Positions 1 to 16,694 of a stretch of DNA of 64,000 nucleotides are shown piece by piece. Both the position numbers and the translations under genes were made by a program. Source of the stretch: Nansenia antarctica (Eukaryota > Chordata > Actinopteri > Argentiniformes > Microstomatidae); contig OZ022344.1 in assembly GCA_963989245.1 (NCBI GenBank), positions 6,131,866 through 6,195,865 of the forward strand, read 5' to 3'. Under the pieces are notes generated by a model, which saw only the letters and a list, made by a program, of their open reading frames with translations, was not told the origin of the DNA and searched no databases. The first letter of the stretch is position 1. Each line of letters opens with the position of its first letter.

Positions 1-668
1 GCCTCCTTCGTCATTTAAATCCCATGTATGGGAGCACTTTGGCTTCTCTGTCAATTATAACAATGACGGACAGTGTCAATGGAAGTGTGGTCGATAAAAA
101 AGTTACGGTGTTTAAGCGTTGTGCAACGAGAAAGTCGTACGAGCATGGCCACACAGTTGCCGCGACATCACCCTGGTGTGTTGACGGGAGGCATGAAAAA
201 GGCAGCTTGACAACTTCTGATAATGTAGCCAATTTTTTCATACCATGTTTAAAGTAAGGTTTCACTTTATTATTTAGTTAAAAGTGGCATAAAACATGTT
301 TATTTGTCTGCTTTAAAGAGCCCAGTGATTCACTGCTGCAACCAGGTGCCTCCTCCCTCTCTCCTACTGCATCATTTAAGTTGAATGTGTGTTTCTGTTT
401 AATATGTAGCCTAATGTTTGAGTGTAGAATATGTTATGTATGTATATATATATATATATACACACACACATATATAGGCCATATATACCAGTTTTGACAT
501 CTTGAATGTTGTTGGGTTTTACACAGTAAAAGTGGTGTTTTTACAGAATTCGAGGAAAAAGCTTTTTATTTTTATGTTTTGTGTTGATCCGAAAAATGAT
601 CCGATCCGTGACTCAAAAACCATGACACGATCCGATCCGTGAGTTAGGCGATCCATTACACCCCTAGT
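1..668 (+). mobile_element. decayed hAT (ZBED-type) transposon remnant
   Basis: A translated BED-finger-like block is visible near the left edge: VWEHFGF at about 26-49, then, in another frame, VDKKVTVFKRC from about 90 with a degraded CxxC/H region. The two blocks are therefore separated by a frameshift, and in-frame stops follow. Positions 575-668 contain the repeated 'gatccgatccgtga' motif and end in 'ttacacccctag', which resembles a hAT terminal inverted repeat (CTAGGGGTGTAA when reversed). Most of the transposase is missing. Family assignment rests on recalled hAT/ZBED patterns. The left end lies outside the window. Confidence 0.55.
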
Positions 669-924
669 AAAGACTGACTCCAGACTAACCCGTACCAGAC
701 TGAGGTAAAGACTGACTCCAGACTAACCCCTACCAGACCGGTAAAGACTGACTCCAGACTAACCCCTACCAGACTGGTAAAGACTGACTCCAGACTAACC
801 CCTACCAGACTGAGGTAAAGACTTACTCCAGACTAACCCCTACCAGACCGGTAAAGACTGACTCCAGACTAACCCCTACCAGACTGAGGTAAAGACTGAC
901 TCCAGACTCACCTCTATCAGACCA
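667..924. repeat. 36/39-bp minisatellite, about 7 units
   Basis: Seven tandem units begin 'ggtaaagactgactccag' and contain 'actaacccctaccagac'. Units alternate between 36 and 39 bp through an optional 'tga' insertion. The last unit is diverged and runs up to the minus-strand splice-donor-like GTATGT at 927-932. Confidence 0.9.
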
Positions 925-932
925 GCACATAC

Positions 933-1077
933 CTTCATTGCCCAGTGTGAGCTTGAACACACCAAGATCTGGCTCTTTCACCACCTCCTCAAACACATCC
1001 CCATCAACTTCAGTTCCAGATCCATCATACAGCTTTGCATCTGATAAACCGGTAACTAGGATTCCATTTTGGGAAAG
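933..1077 (-). CDS. exon-like open segment of an unassigned protein
   Basis: This 145 nt minus-strand segment is open throughout. It is flanked by an acceptor (TTTGTCACAG, plus-strand CT at 1078-1079) and a donor (GAAG|GTATGT). It encodes 48 residues starting LSQNGILVTG and containing TGLSDAKLYDGSGTEVDG and VFEEVVKEPDLGVF. The acidic GTEVD..VFEEV pattern resembles PB1/CIDE-N-like ubiquitin-fold domains of uncharacterised fish proteins, but I do not recognise the family with certainty. A possible upstream exon end lies at about 1171 (CTGAAG|GTAAGC), but its only open frame does not join this exon in phase, and a SINE tail interrupts it. The segment may be a gene fragment or a pseudogene. Confidence 0.35.
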
Positions 1078-1199
1078 CTGTGACAAACATTAAAACAACA
1101 GCCTACAATTAGATTTGCAATCATAATAGTAAAAGTAATCAGACTAAATCGCAAATTAAAAGCTTACCTTCAGTCAAAAGGTTGTCAAGTGTCAGGTCA

Positions 1200-1290
1200 A
1201 TGAATTAATTAATTTTGCCATTTAGCAGACGCTTTTAATCCAAAGCGATTTACAATTACGAATTACAGGGACATTCCCCCTGGAGTAAGA
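1200..1290 (-). mobile_element. SINE/LINE 3'-tail fragment
   Basis: The sequence 'ttagcagacgcttttaat..aaagcgattt' is the reverse complement of the common fish tail 'gctttggataaaagcgtctgctaaatg', followed by 'attacagggacattcccc'. The same tail appears at several other sites in the window. Confidence 0.7.
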
Positions 1291-2467
1291 TAGGCCACAA
1301 TGGATGAAAAAGCATTACATTTGTATTTCAATCATGACACATTACAAGAGAGACAACTAACTTCTTCACCAATACTCATTTACTTAGCTATGGTAATTTC
1401 ACAGTACAATATAATAAAGACAGACTGCAGGGAGAGGAGCGAGCTAGCTAGTTCAGTGTTGCCAGATTGGATTGATTGGCGCGCGATAATTTAGACAACT
1501 CCCCACACAATGCAGTCTTTGCTTTCACTGGAATCTATGAACGTTAGCTATGTTAGGCTAGAATAAAGAATACAACAGTCACCCTCCAATTAGTTTAATG
1601 TTGCCTCATTTACATCTGCTGTGATGATGCTAACGCTAATCGTTGTAGGATTCCCTGAGCACATGTTAAGTAAACTAGCCATTCAAGCCAATAGCTATGT
1701 TAGCCAACTCCCCACACGTGCACGTTGTTAACATATTTTTACTGGAATCGAGAGACATTACAAAAAAAGACAACACAATCACCCCTCTACACTCTGTTAA
1801 GAACGTTAACTTTACCTCTACTGACATTGTCTAGTTAGACCTTAGCTAACTTGCCTTAATTATCTTCATGTGAACACTCGCACATGACGTTAGCCCTTTG
1901 GAAACCAGTATTTTAAGATATAAGATCAGCTGGAGTGTATGGTGAACAACAATATAAAGTTATTCTAAAATGCTGCTTCTATTGAAATGCCAAAATATCC
2001 GTTTAATTAATAGATGATTAGGAGACACTTACTGCGCAGTCGTTCGACGTCACTCGAAAATGGCATTCTGTGAAATGGCGCTGTGAACATTCTGCTCCGC
2101 ATGAAGAAACCACCACGTGACTGAAGAAACCACCACGTGACTGAAGAAACCACGTGGAACTGATTGACAAATGATGGGCGGGGCTTTCCAGAGTAACACC
2201 GTGTCAATTAACTCCTTGAATTATCACCAACACTGGAGGGAATATTACTCTAGCTGTTGTTGTAATAACTCGGAAAGAGTCAATGTATTTTTACACTGCA
2301 TATTTAACACTGGGGAATTTACTGTTTAGCCTAATTGAAATAGTACCTCGGGAGAGGGTTACACAATCATGAAAATCAGAATGATTTTCTATAAGAATCG
2401 CCCTTCATCTACAGAAAGAGGGGGTAACCTACATGCCATAGGCTACTGTACCTTTTCACTATCATCG
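1291..2467. other. non-coding stretch with a 21-bp triple repeat
   Basis: No supportable gene was seen here. Short open stretches lack splice context or recognisable similarity. Positions 2103-2160 hold three tandem copies of a unit 'gaagaaaccaccacgtgact' plus one base, the last one shortened. The rest is A/T-rich unique sequence. Confidence 0.6.
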
Positions 2468-2760
2468 TCATGTTCTTATTATAGTATAGTATAGTGGATA
2501 GTGTATGTTGTGTCCTGTCTGCACTATCACCCCCTCTCCCTTCTCTCTATCACCCCCCTCTCCCTTCTCTCTATCACCAGTATATGTACAGCACAGTGTT
2601 TTATTTGTATAGTATAGTATAGTGGATAGTGTACAGCCTTTATTTATGTAAACCAGCTCTTTTCCCTTCTTGTTTTTAGTTTTTTTCCCTAGCACCAGGG
2701 GAGCCCCCCCCTCCCAAATTTCGTTGTTTGGTACCTGTACTATATCAATGAAAATAAATC
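2468..2760 (+). mobile_element. LINE-type 3' end, family copy A
   Basis: The segment contains 'agtatagtatagtggatag' blocks, 'ttttcccttcttgttttta' and the end 'ggtacctgtactatatcaatgaaaataaatc'-type sequence with 'ccctagcaccaggggag' before it. The same series occurs reversed at 34015-34230, which marks it as an interspersed element. Its AATAAA-like terminus suggests the 3' end of a non-LTR element. It stops exactly where the galnt6 repeat unit begins. Confidence 0.5.
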
Positions 2761-3021
2761 GACATTTTAAATTATTATTATTTATTTATTTATCTAAAAA
2801 AAGCATATTTTGTTAGCAGCTCCATTTAGCTTAATGTGTTGAGGTAAATTGAGCCATAGCTAGCTAGCACTTTGTCATACACGCACACTGTTTTGCTTTG
2901 CAGTTGGAGTGGCTCATTTTACCTGAACACTGATCATCTCAAAAATGTGTGACTGCATGATGTTTCAAAATCTGTAGGGCTTGAACAATTATATTTTATT
3001 ACATCAATTCAACACACACAT

Positions 3022-3674
3022 ACTCATTGACTGCCAAAGACGCCAATTAGAATAGTAACGTTGACTGCCAAAGACGCCAATTGGCGTCTTATAGAATTTT
3101 TTTTTTTTTTCGCGGGGATCGCGTTATTGACATGTTCTACACCTAGCGATTGAATTTCAGACTTGGGTGTAATGTATTTCGGTCCCAGATGGGGGCAGTA
3201 GTTCGATAAAAGCCTGGAGAAGGAAGTGGCTTGCTGTGGGTTGTAGCAATGGCGAAACGGATCAGGGTATGTGCCAAACACGGCGCGGAGCATTGCGGGG
3301 CGGAGCAGCGCGGCCATCGCCCGACTCTTCAAACAATTCAGAGTCGGATGATACAGAAAAAGTGCAGATTTTTTTTTTTTTTTTTTAAGTTCTGCAGAAA
3401 AACCTCGTTTTCTCTGTTTATTGGTCAAAATCAGGTGTTTTTGCTGAAACCACCCTATGTTCTACGGCCGATTTCTAAACACTCAAAGAGGCTAGAAACA
3501 AACTTTCTTTTTCTGATGAAAGAAGAGAGTCTAAAGTTTTGGTAGATATGTTCAATGTTTATGTAGTCCAAAAAGTCAATATTTGGTGGGTCTTCAAAGT
3601 TCAGCGAAAATGCCCCAAAAGTCTGGCAGTGTGGAGCTCTCCGCTCTGAACATGGCTGGCAGTCAAAGAGTTAA
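3022..3674. mobile_element. piggyBac-like MITE, copy 1
   Basis: The ends are inverted: left ACTCATTGACTGCCAAAGAC and right TGGCAGTCAAAGAGTTAA, which reverses to TTAACTCTTTGACTGCCA. The right end terminates at TTAA, the piggyBac-type target. The left TTAA is not intact. The left end is locally doubled (3026 and about 3062) and includes the palindrome GACGCCAATTGGCGTC. A T-tract and a segment reading MAKRIRVCAKHG lie inside and may be a remnant of transposase start sequence, but no transposase domain is present. Confidence 0.5.
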
Positions 3675-3899
3675 AAACACTCCTTATTAATCATAAAAAT
3701 AGAAACGCGTTACCATTTCGTGTGCATGATTTCCTATCTTGTGCGTACAGATTGATTATCTCTTGCACACACATATTTAATTTGGGGTCTTATGGGCTCT
3801 TTATTTAAATCTTCGTGTGACATTTGCACACGCGCAAACGAATATGCCGTACTATACAATGTCGACCATTGTCAGTTCTAACATGCAGTAGTCTGACAT

Positions 3900-4081
3900 T
3901 TGAACGTTGTCGATCTTGAATGCAACCCATGCCTGCAGGATTCATCATGTAATGGCACGCACCTGCTGCGCTCAGGCAATGGCCAGCCGAGGGGAGGTGT
4001 GGACACAAGTGGCCTATCGCAGTTTGGAAGTAGATGTTGTTCGGGTTATTTGGGACTGTACTCTCAACCTAAGACATCGTG
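3900..4081 (+). other. possible galnt6 5' non-coding exon (copy 1)
   Basis: The segment ends in a plausible donor, CATCGTG|GTAAGG at 4082. It lies 670 bp upstream of the acceptor of the start-codon exon, which begins 4 bp before its ATG and therefore requires at least one upstream exon. Copies lie at about 6250-6431 and 8600-8781. Its 5' limit and promoter cannot be placed from sequence, so this is an inference from position and donor only. Confidence 0.3.
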
Positions 4082-4621
4082 GTAAGGTTGAATGTGGCAT
4101 ATGGTGATGTATAGGGCGCCTCGAAATCATCACTAGACAAATCTAATGTGTGGTCAATGACAGTTATATTATAAGTGTCTCATGTAATCAATTGACAGGG
4201 ATGGCATTTGTGATCAGAAGGTCCTCTTTGCTGATATTTTGTTTATGCTTTCAAACTTTATAAACGAGACATATTTGGTGTAGAACTCAGTTCATGATGT
4301 AAAACTGGACCTAGTTTAAGGACATGCACTCAAAGCAAGGCAACGTTTCTGTCAAGTTTTTGCAATACAAACAGAAAGAAGCTGCCTTTAGGTTATATAT
4401 CAGTGCAGAGATCCACAAACAGCATTTTGACTGGCTTGCATGAATTGGCACATTTCCTTGTGTAGCCTAATCCTCTGTTGTGGTGAGATATTAATGAAAT
4501 GGCCCTGGTTTTTGTTTGTTGCAAACAACAAAGGGTTGTTGATCCAGTCTTAAGTAAAACAGAATTGAGTCATCCCTTTATTCTAACAATAGGGTTAATT
4601 TCCGTTTCCATGTCTTGTCAC

Positions 4622-4651
4622 TTCTGCATTCCAACAGAACCATGCGCATGG

Positions 4652-4707
<56 letters not shown>

Positions 4708-4763
4708 TTGATCATGTTTGTAACTCATTGTGAATTCTGCATTCCAACAGAACCATGCGCATG
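4622..4763 (+). repeat. 29-bp acceptor/start-codon duplication around a CA repeat (copy 1)
   Basis: The 29 bp ending in CCAACAG|AACCATGCGCATG occur at 4622-4650 and again at 4735-4763, separated by (CA)n and a 31-bp spacer. The downstream copy is the real exon start. The upstream one is a decoy acceptor with an ATG followed by CA repeats. The same arrangement is present in copies 2 and 3. Confidence 0.9.
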
Positions 4764-5112
4764 TCCACCCGTCGGGTAGCTTTTCAGCTGGTCGTTGTGG
4801 CCTCCACAGTGTTCCTCGTCCTGCTTCTGGTTCTGCAGCATGACAGTTCTGGTTATGCGCCCTGGCTCCAGGACCTGGGCGACGACCAGACCCAGGGGAT
4901 GGGTGTGGGTGTAGTCAGGGGCGCTTTCATAAACATGGGCTTCCAGATCGGCACCCCTCTACCCATCCCCTCAGGGCGCCTGGCCGTCCCCACAGACTCC
5001 CACCACTGTCCACCAGGGTTCTACAGCAAAGAGGAGCTCAAGCCTCCCCTGGAGAGGCCCTCCCAGGACCCCGCGGGCCCTGGGGCCTACGGACAGGCCT
5101 TTGTGAAGGGCA
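4751..5112 (+). pseudogene. truncated galnt6 start-codon exon, copy 1
   Basis: This is identical to the first 120 codons of the galnt6 start exon (ATG at 4755), including the signal-anchor segment. It is cut after FVKGR by the repeat junction at 5113 and so lacks the exon's 3' part and its splice donor. Unspliced translation would add 17 unrelated residues (HFKLLLFIYLSKKSIFC) and stop at 5168. No catalytic residue is encoded. It could be skipped in splicing, or it could make a short membrane-anchor stub; nothing here shows expression. Confidence 0.85.
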
Positions 5113-5373
5113 GACATTTTAAATTATTATTATTTATTTATTTATCTAAAAAAAGCATATTTTGTTAGCAGCTCCATTTAGCTTAATGTGTTGAGGTAAA
5201 TTGAGCCATAGCTAGCTAGCACTTTGTCATACACGCACACTGTTTTGCTTTGCAGTTGGAGTGGCTCATTTTACCTGAACACTGATCATCTCAAAAATGT
5301 GTGACTGCATGATGTTTCAAAATCTGTAGGGCTTGAACAATTATATTTTATTACATCAATTCAACACACACAT

Positions 5374-6025
5374 ACTCATTGACTGCCAAAGACGCCAATT
5401 AGAATAGTAACGTTGACTGCCAAAGACGCCAATTGGCGTCTTATAGAATTTTTTTTTTTTTTCGCGGGGATCGCGTTATTGACATGTTCTACACCTAGCG
5501 ATTGAATTTCAGACTTGGGTGTAATGTATTTCGGTCCCAGATGGGGGCAGTAGTTCGATAAAAGCCTGGAGAAGGAAGTGGCTTGCTGTGGGTTGTAGCA
5601 ATGGCGAAACGGATCAGGGTATGTGCCAAACACGGCGCGGAGCATTGCGGGGCGGAGCAGCGCGGCCATCGCCCGACTCTTCAAACAATTCAGTCGGATG
5701 ATACAGAAAAAGTGCAGATTTTTTTTTTTTTTTTTTAAGTTCTGCAGAAAAACCTCGTTTTCTCTGTTTATTGGTCAAAATCAGGTGTTTTTGCTGAAAC
5801 CACCCTATGTTCTACGGCCGATTTCTAAACACTCAAAGAGGCTAGAAACAAACTTTCTTTTTCTGATGAAAGAAGAGAGTCTAAAGTTTTGGTAGATATG
5901 TTCAATGTTTATGTAGTCCAAAAAGTCAATATTTGGTGGGTCTTCAAAGTTCAGCGAAAATGCCCCAAAAGTCTGGCAGTGTGGAGCTCTCCGCTCTGAA
6001 CATGGCTGGCAGTCAAAGAGTTAAA
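5374..6025. mobile_element. piggyBac-like MITE, copy 2
   Basis: Same element as at 3022-3674, carried inside the second 2.35-kb unit. It is 2 bp shorter through loss of 'ag' near 5692. Confidence 0.5.
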
Positions 6026-7001
6026 AACACTCCTTATTAATCATAAAAATAGAAACGCGTTACCATTTCGTGTGCATGATTTCCTATCTTGTGCGTACAG
6101 ATTGATTATCTCTTGCACACACATATTTAATTTGGGGTCTTATGGGCTCTTTATTTAAATCTTCGTGTGACATTTGCACACGCGCAAACGAATATGCCGT
6201 ACTATACAATGTCGACCATTGTCAGTTCTAACATGCAGTAGTCTGACATTTGAACGTTGTCGATCTTGAATGCAACCCATGCCTGCAGGATTCATCATGT
6301 AATGGCACGCACCTGCTGCGCTCAGGCAATGGCCAGCCGAGGGGAGGTGTGGACACAAGTGGCCTATCGCAGTTTGGAAGTAGATGTTGTTCGGGTTATT
6401 TGGGACTGTACTCTCAACCTAAGACATCGTGGTAAGGTTGAATGTGGCATATGGTGATGTATAGGGCGCCTCGAAATCATCACTAGACAAATCTAATGTG
6501 TGGTCAATGACAGTTATATTATAAGTGTCTCATGTAATCAATTGACAGGGATGGCATTTGTGATCAGAAGGTCCTCTTTGCTGATATTTTGTTTATGCTT
6601 TCAAACTTTATAAACGAGACATATTTGGTGTAGAACTCAGTTCATGATGTAAAACTGGACCTAGTTTAAGGACATGCACTCAAAGCAAGGCAACGTTTCT
6701 GTCAAGTTTTTGCAATACAAACAGAAAGAAGCTGCCTTTAGGTTATATATCAGTGCAGAGATCCACAAACAGCATTTTGACTGGCTTGCATGAATTGGCA
6801 CATTTCCTTGTGTAGCCTAATCCTCTGTTGTGGTGAGATATTAATGAAATGGCCCTGGTTTTTGTTTGTTGCAAACAACAAAGGGTTGTTGATCCAGTCT
6901 TAAGTAAAACAGAATTGAGTCATCCCTTTATTCTAACAATAGGGTTAATTTCCGTTTCCATGTCTTGTCACTTCTGCATTCCAACAGAACCATGCGCATG
7001 G

Positions 7002-7055
<54 letters not shown>

Positions 7056-7098
7056 TTGATCATGTTTGTAACTCATTGTGAATTCTGCATTCCAACAG

Positions 7099-7460
7099 AA
7101 CCATGCGCATGTCCACCCGTCGGGTAGCTTTTCAGCTGGTCGTTGTGGCCTCCACAGTGTTCCTCGTCCTGCTTCTGGTTCTGCAGCATGACAGTTCTGG
7201 TTATGCGCCCTGGCTCCAGGACCTGGGCGACGACCAGACCCAGGGGATGGGTGTGGGTGTAGTCAGGGGCGCTTTCATAAACATGGGCTTCCAGATCGGC
7301 ACCCCTCTACCCATCCCCTCAGGGCGCCTGGCCGTCCCCACAGACTCCCACCACTGTCCACCAGGGTTCTACAGCAAAGAGGAGCTCAAGCCTCCCCTGG
7401 AGAGGCCCTCCCAGGACCCCGCGGGCCCTGGGGCCTACGGACAGGCCTTTGTGAAGGGCA
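7099..7460 (+). pseudogene. truncated galnt6 start-codon exon, copy 2
   Basis: Second truncated copy (ATG at 7103). It has the same 120 codons, is cut at the same place by the junction at 7461, has the same 17-residue foreign tail and stops at 7516. It lacks a splice donor. Only the CA-repeat length upstream differs noticeably from copy 1. Confidence 0.85.
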
Positions 7461-7721
7461 GACATTTTAAATTATTATTATTTATTTATTTATCTAAAAA
7501 AAGCATATTTTGTTAGCAGCTCCATTTAGCTTAATGTGTTGAGGTAAATTGAGCCATAGCTAGCTAGCACTTTGTCATACACGCACACTGTTTTGCTTTG
7601 CAGTTGGAGTGGCTCATTTTACCTGAACACTGATCATCTCAAAAATGTGTGACTGCATGATGTTTCAAAATCTGTAGGGCTTGAACAATTATATTTTATT
7701 ACATCAATTCAACACACACAT

Positions 7722-8373
7722 ACTCATTGACTGCCAAAGACGCCAATTAGAATAGTAACGTTGACTGCCAAAGACGCCAATTGGCGTCTTATAGAAATTT
7801 TTTTTTTTTTCGCGGGGATCGCGTTATTGACATGTTCTACACCTAGCGATTGAATTTCAGACTTGGGTGTAATGTATTTCGGTCCCAGATGGGGGCAGTA
7901 GTTCGATAAAAGCCTGGAGAAGGAAGTGGCTTGCTGTGGGTTGTAGCAATGGCGAAACGGATCAGGGTATGTGCCAAACACGGCGCGGAGCATTGCGGGG
8001 CGGAGCAGCGCGGCCATCGCCCGACTCTTCAAACAATTCAGAGTCGGATGATACAGAAAAAGTGCAGATTTTTTTTTTTTTTTTTAAAGTTCTGCAGAAA
8101 AACCTCGTTTTCTCTGTTTATTGGTCAAAATCAGGTGTTTTTGCTGAAACCACCCTATGTTCTACGGCCGATTTCTAAACACTCAAAGAGGCTAGAAACA
8201 AACTTTCTTTTTCTGATGAAAGAAGAGAGTCTAAAGTTTTGGTAGATATGTTCAATGTTTATGTAGTCCAAAAAGTCAATATTTGGTGGGTCTTCAAAGT
8301 TCAGCGAAAATGCCCCAAAAGTCTGGCAGTGTGGAGCTCTCCGCTCTGAACATGGCTGGCAGTCAAAGAGTTA
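7722..8373. mobile_element. piggyBac-like MITE, copy 3
   Basis: Third copy of the 3022-3674 element, in the unit that joins the intact galnt6 gene. It shows a G to A change just before the first T-tract and a shorter second T-tract. Confidence 0.5.
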
Positions 8374-9353
8374 AAAACACTCCTTATTAATCATAAAAAT
8401 AGAAACGCGTTACCATTTCGTGTGCATGATTTCCTATCTTGTGGGTACAGATTGATTATCTCTTGCACACACATATTTAATTTGGGGTCTTATGGGCTCT
8501 TTATTTAAATCTTCGTGTGACATTTGCACACGCGCAAACGAATATGCCGTACTATACAATGTCGACCATTGTCAGTTCTAACATGCAGTAGTCTGACATT
8601 TGAACGTTGTCGATCTTGAATGCAACCCATGCCTGCAGGATTCATCATGTAATGGCACGCACCTGCTGCGCTCAGGCAATGGCCAGCCGAGGGGAGGTGT
8701 GGACACAAGTGGCCTATCGCAGTTTGGAAGTAGATGTTGTTCGGGTTATTTGGGACTGTACTCTCAACCTAAGACATCGTGGTAAGGTTGAATGTGGCAT
8801 ATGGTGATGTATAGGGCGCCTCGAAATCATCACTAGACAAATCTAATGTGTGGTCAATGACAGTTATATTATAAGTGTCTCATGTAATCAATTGACAGGG
8901 ATGGCATTTGTGATCAGAAGGTCCTCTTTGCTGATATTTTGTTTATGCTTTCAAACTTTATAAACGAGACATATTTGGTGTAGAACTCAGTTCATGATGT
9001 AAAACTGGACCTAGTTTAAGGACATGCACTCAAAGCAAGGCAACGTTTCTGTCAAGTTTTTGCAATACAAACAGAAAGAAGCTGCCTTTAGGTTATATAT
9101 CAGTGCAGAGATCCACAAACAGCATTTTGACTGGCTTGCATGAATTGGCACATTTCCTTGTGTAGCCTAATCCTCTGTTGTGGTGAGATATTAATGAAAT
9201 GGCCCTGGTTTTTGTTTGTTGCAAACAACAAAGGGTTGTTGATCCAGTCTTAAGTAAAACAGAATTGAGTCATCCCTTTATTCTAACAATAGGGTTAATT
9301 TCCGTTTCCATGTCTTGTGTCACTTCTGCATTCCAACAGAACCATGCGCATGG

Positions 9354-9405
<52 letters not shown>

Positions 9406-9452
9406 TTGATCATGTTTGTAACTCATTGTGAATTCTGCATTCCAACAGAACC

Positions 9453-14238
<4,786 letters not shown>

Positions 14239-14763
14239 CCAATAAGCTCCCTGGCGCAAGGAAGATGACCCCCATATTCATCACATTTGTTTTGACTTTT
14301 TAAATGAATTGTTTATGAAATATGGTACAACAATGCACACATTGATTGTATGTTTTCTCTGTTTATTAAACGAAGTTGAAAGTTAACATTGAAAAGAATA
14401 TACCTTTGTGTCTGTTTTAGATCCAAATAGAGGGTTTGGTGAGTTTCTATGTTTACACTACGTTAGTGTAACTCACTTCTAAATGTAAATGTTTTTTTGT
14501 TTTTTTAACGAATACTGTACACCAGCCCAACAGCTTTTGTTTTTCTCAGCTTTCTGTGTGATCTGACATTATGATTAAGTGCAGTAGACAAATCATCAAA
14601 ATCATATGAACACCATGGTGATGAAAATTAAGTTGATATAACTGATAGCTGAATTTCCTTATTTCCATTAAATCATCCTTCACTTGCTAAAACAACAGAA
14701 CAGAACAGAGTTTGTAAACAGAGGACCCTGTCAAGATAAAATCTGAATTTCCTTTCCTGAAAA
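14239..14763 (+). other. galnt6 3' untranslated region and downstream spacer
   Basis: An ATTAAA polyadenylation-signal variant lies at 14365-14370, 130 bp past the stop, and is the best candidate for the 3' end. The rest up to the LINE at 14764 is A/T-rich with no gene visible. Confidence 0.5.
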
Positions 14764-15197
14764 GTGGATGGAAAAAGTTGCCGCCACCACACGTTTGTCA
14801 CTAGCAGACTAGATTACTGCAATGCCCCCCTGTCGGGCCTACCCAAAAAAGTGATTAGTCGACTGCAAATCGTACAGAATGCAGCCACACGTGTCCTTAC
14901 AAAGACCAGACACAGAGCACATATCACACCAGTTCTGAAAATACTGCACTGGCTCCCTATTAGTTTTGCACCCATGCACCCAAATACATTATGGACATGC
15001 TTGTGAGGTACACACCAGGTAGACCCCTGAGGTCCACTGGCACTGAACTCTTGACAGTCCCAGAGGCCAGGACCAAGAGATATGGAGAGACAGCTTTCAG
15101 TATAGATGCTCCCAGACTCTGGAACATCCTATCTGAGAGCCTGAGATTGGCCAAAACTCTGGAAATGTTTAAGTGAGACCTCAAAACTTGTTTATTC
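14764..15197 (+). mobile_element. L2-type LINE 3' fragment, left part
   Basis: The translation contains the LINE reverse-transcriptase C-terminal signature SRLDYCNAPLSGLPKK, RLQIVQNAATRVLT and HITPVLKILHWLPI, then RYGETAFSIDAPRLWNIL. The frame shifts near 14970. The element is interrupted at 15197 by an L1-type insertion and resumes at 16695. The L2-clade assignment is from recalled motif similarity. Confidence 0.75.
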
Positions 15198-16694
15198 CAC
15201 TGACACTATATGGGTGGGAATGGAGCAGAGTGAATGCCCAAATGTACCTTTACATACAATACCATTCTTAAACCAAGACATATGAGGGAAAAAGAAAGTT
15301 ACAAATGTATGGAGCAAAAACACTTTACAAATATGGTCAACTGTGAGGAAAAAGCTACAGCTTCCCATGGCCACTTCCAGAGCTATAATGATAGCAAACA
15401 ACTGTGAGTTTCCTCCAGCTAGGTTAGACAAGGGATTCCTGAAATGGAAGGAAAGGGGTTTAGTGGTTCTGGACCAGCTATTTGACAAAGCAGTCCTCAA
15501 ATCATTTGAACAACTCAAAGAGGAATATGACTTACCAAATCAAGACTTCTATAGATACTTGCAAATTAGACACTATTTACAACATCACCAAGAATGGGAA
15601 CAGCTCTGCTCATTACCAACACAACTAGAACACCTCTTTATATTAACAACTAAAGGAACAGTGAAGACAAAGTTCATATCACGTATCTACAAGATATTGC
15701 AGGAAGAGTTAAAAGAAGATAACTTAGATATTAAAGAAAAATGGGAACTAGAAATGAACACAATCATTTCAGATGAGCAATGGGAGATTTCATGCAGTCA
15801 GGGACATAAGGTAACCAATAGCCCAAACTGGAAGGAATTTGGATGGAAAATTAAAATGAGATACTTTTACACTCCACTTATAACATCGAAATGGAGCACC
15901 ACCTCAAATCACTGCTGGAGGGGTTGTGACATGGTTGGAGATCACACGCATATATTTTGGGACTGCCCAAAGATATTAGAATACTGGCGAAATATACAAA
16001 GAGAAATTAAAAAATGTCTCTCTATAGATCTACCTCTAGAACCATCACATTTCATATTAGGGATACTCCCAGCTGATCTTGAAGAAAACAGCCAAACATA
16101 CCAACTGAGAATCCTTCTCTTAATAGCTAACAAGGCAATCACAACCTCCTGGCTGAAGCCACACCCCCCAACAGTTATACAATGGAGGGAAAGAATCCAA
16201 CAAGTCTACAACATGGAACGTACAACAGCACTATTGAAATTAAAATTAGACACATTCCTTAATAGATGGTCATCCATTGCACTACATTTTCATTTGATCT
16301 GACTGATATGCAGATGTGTTTATTTTTATTTTTATTTTTATTTATTTATTATTAATTTTTCCCCTTTCTTTTCTCTTACCATGGTTGGTTGTTGTTACTG
16401 TTACTGTTATCACACTGCTGCTGTTGTTGATAATGGTGATAATGATTCTGTTTATTGGCTGTTGTGGTTGTTAATGCCAGCGAGGAAATTAGGGATTATT
16501 TTTGTTGTTGTTGTTTGTTTTTTCTTCTTTTACTTTATTGTTATTATTTATTTTTAAGAAAGATATTCATGGACTGTTATTCCTTTGCGACTTACCCGTG
16601 ACACCTTTATGTAACATCAATATGTTGTGAAATATTGTTTGACTGCACTTGATAAAAGAAAATGATAATAAAAATTTAAAGTAAAAAAAAAAAA
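15198..16694 (+). mobile_element. 5'-truncated L1-type LINE inserted in the L2 fragment
   Basis: Positions 15343-16302 encode 319 aa of an ORF2 C-terminus, including a CX3CX7HX4C zinc-knuckle-like motif (HCWRGCDMVGDHTHIFWDC) typical of L1 ORF2 ends. The frame continues upstream to 15199, broken by a TGA at 15283. A T-rich 3' UTR and an A-tail end at 16694. The 11-15 bp AAAACTTGTTTATTC is duplicated at 15183-15197 and 16695-16709. The element is dead, lacking its 5' part and carrying a stop. Confidence 0.85.

Noticed and set aside
3024..3545. Frames of 102-134 codons in the repeat unit on both strands
   Set aside because: They run through T/A tracts and the MITE and show no family signature. 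Recurrence in copies 2 and 3 reflects the triplication, not selection.
15942..16142. Minus-strand frame inside the L1-type element
   Set aside because: Shadow of the plus-strand ORF2 fragment.
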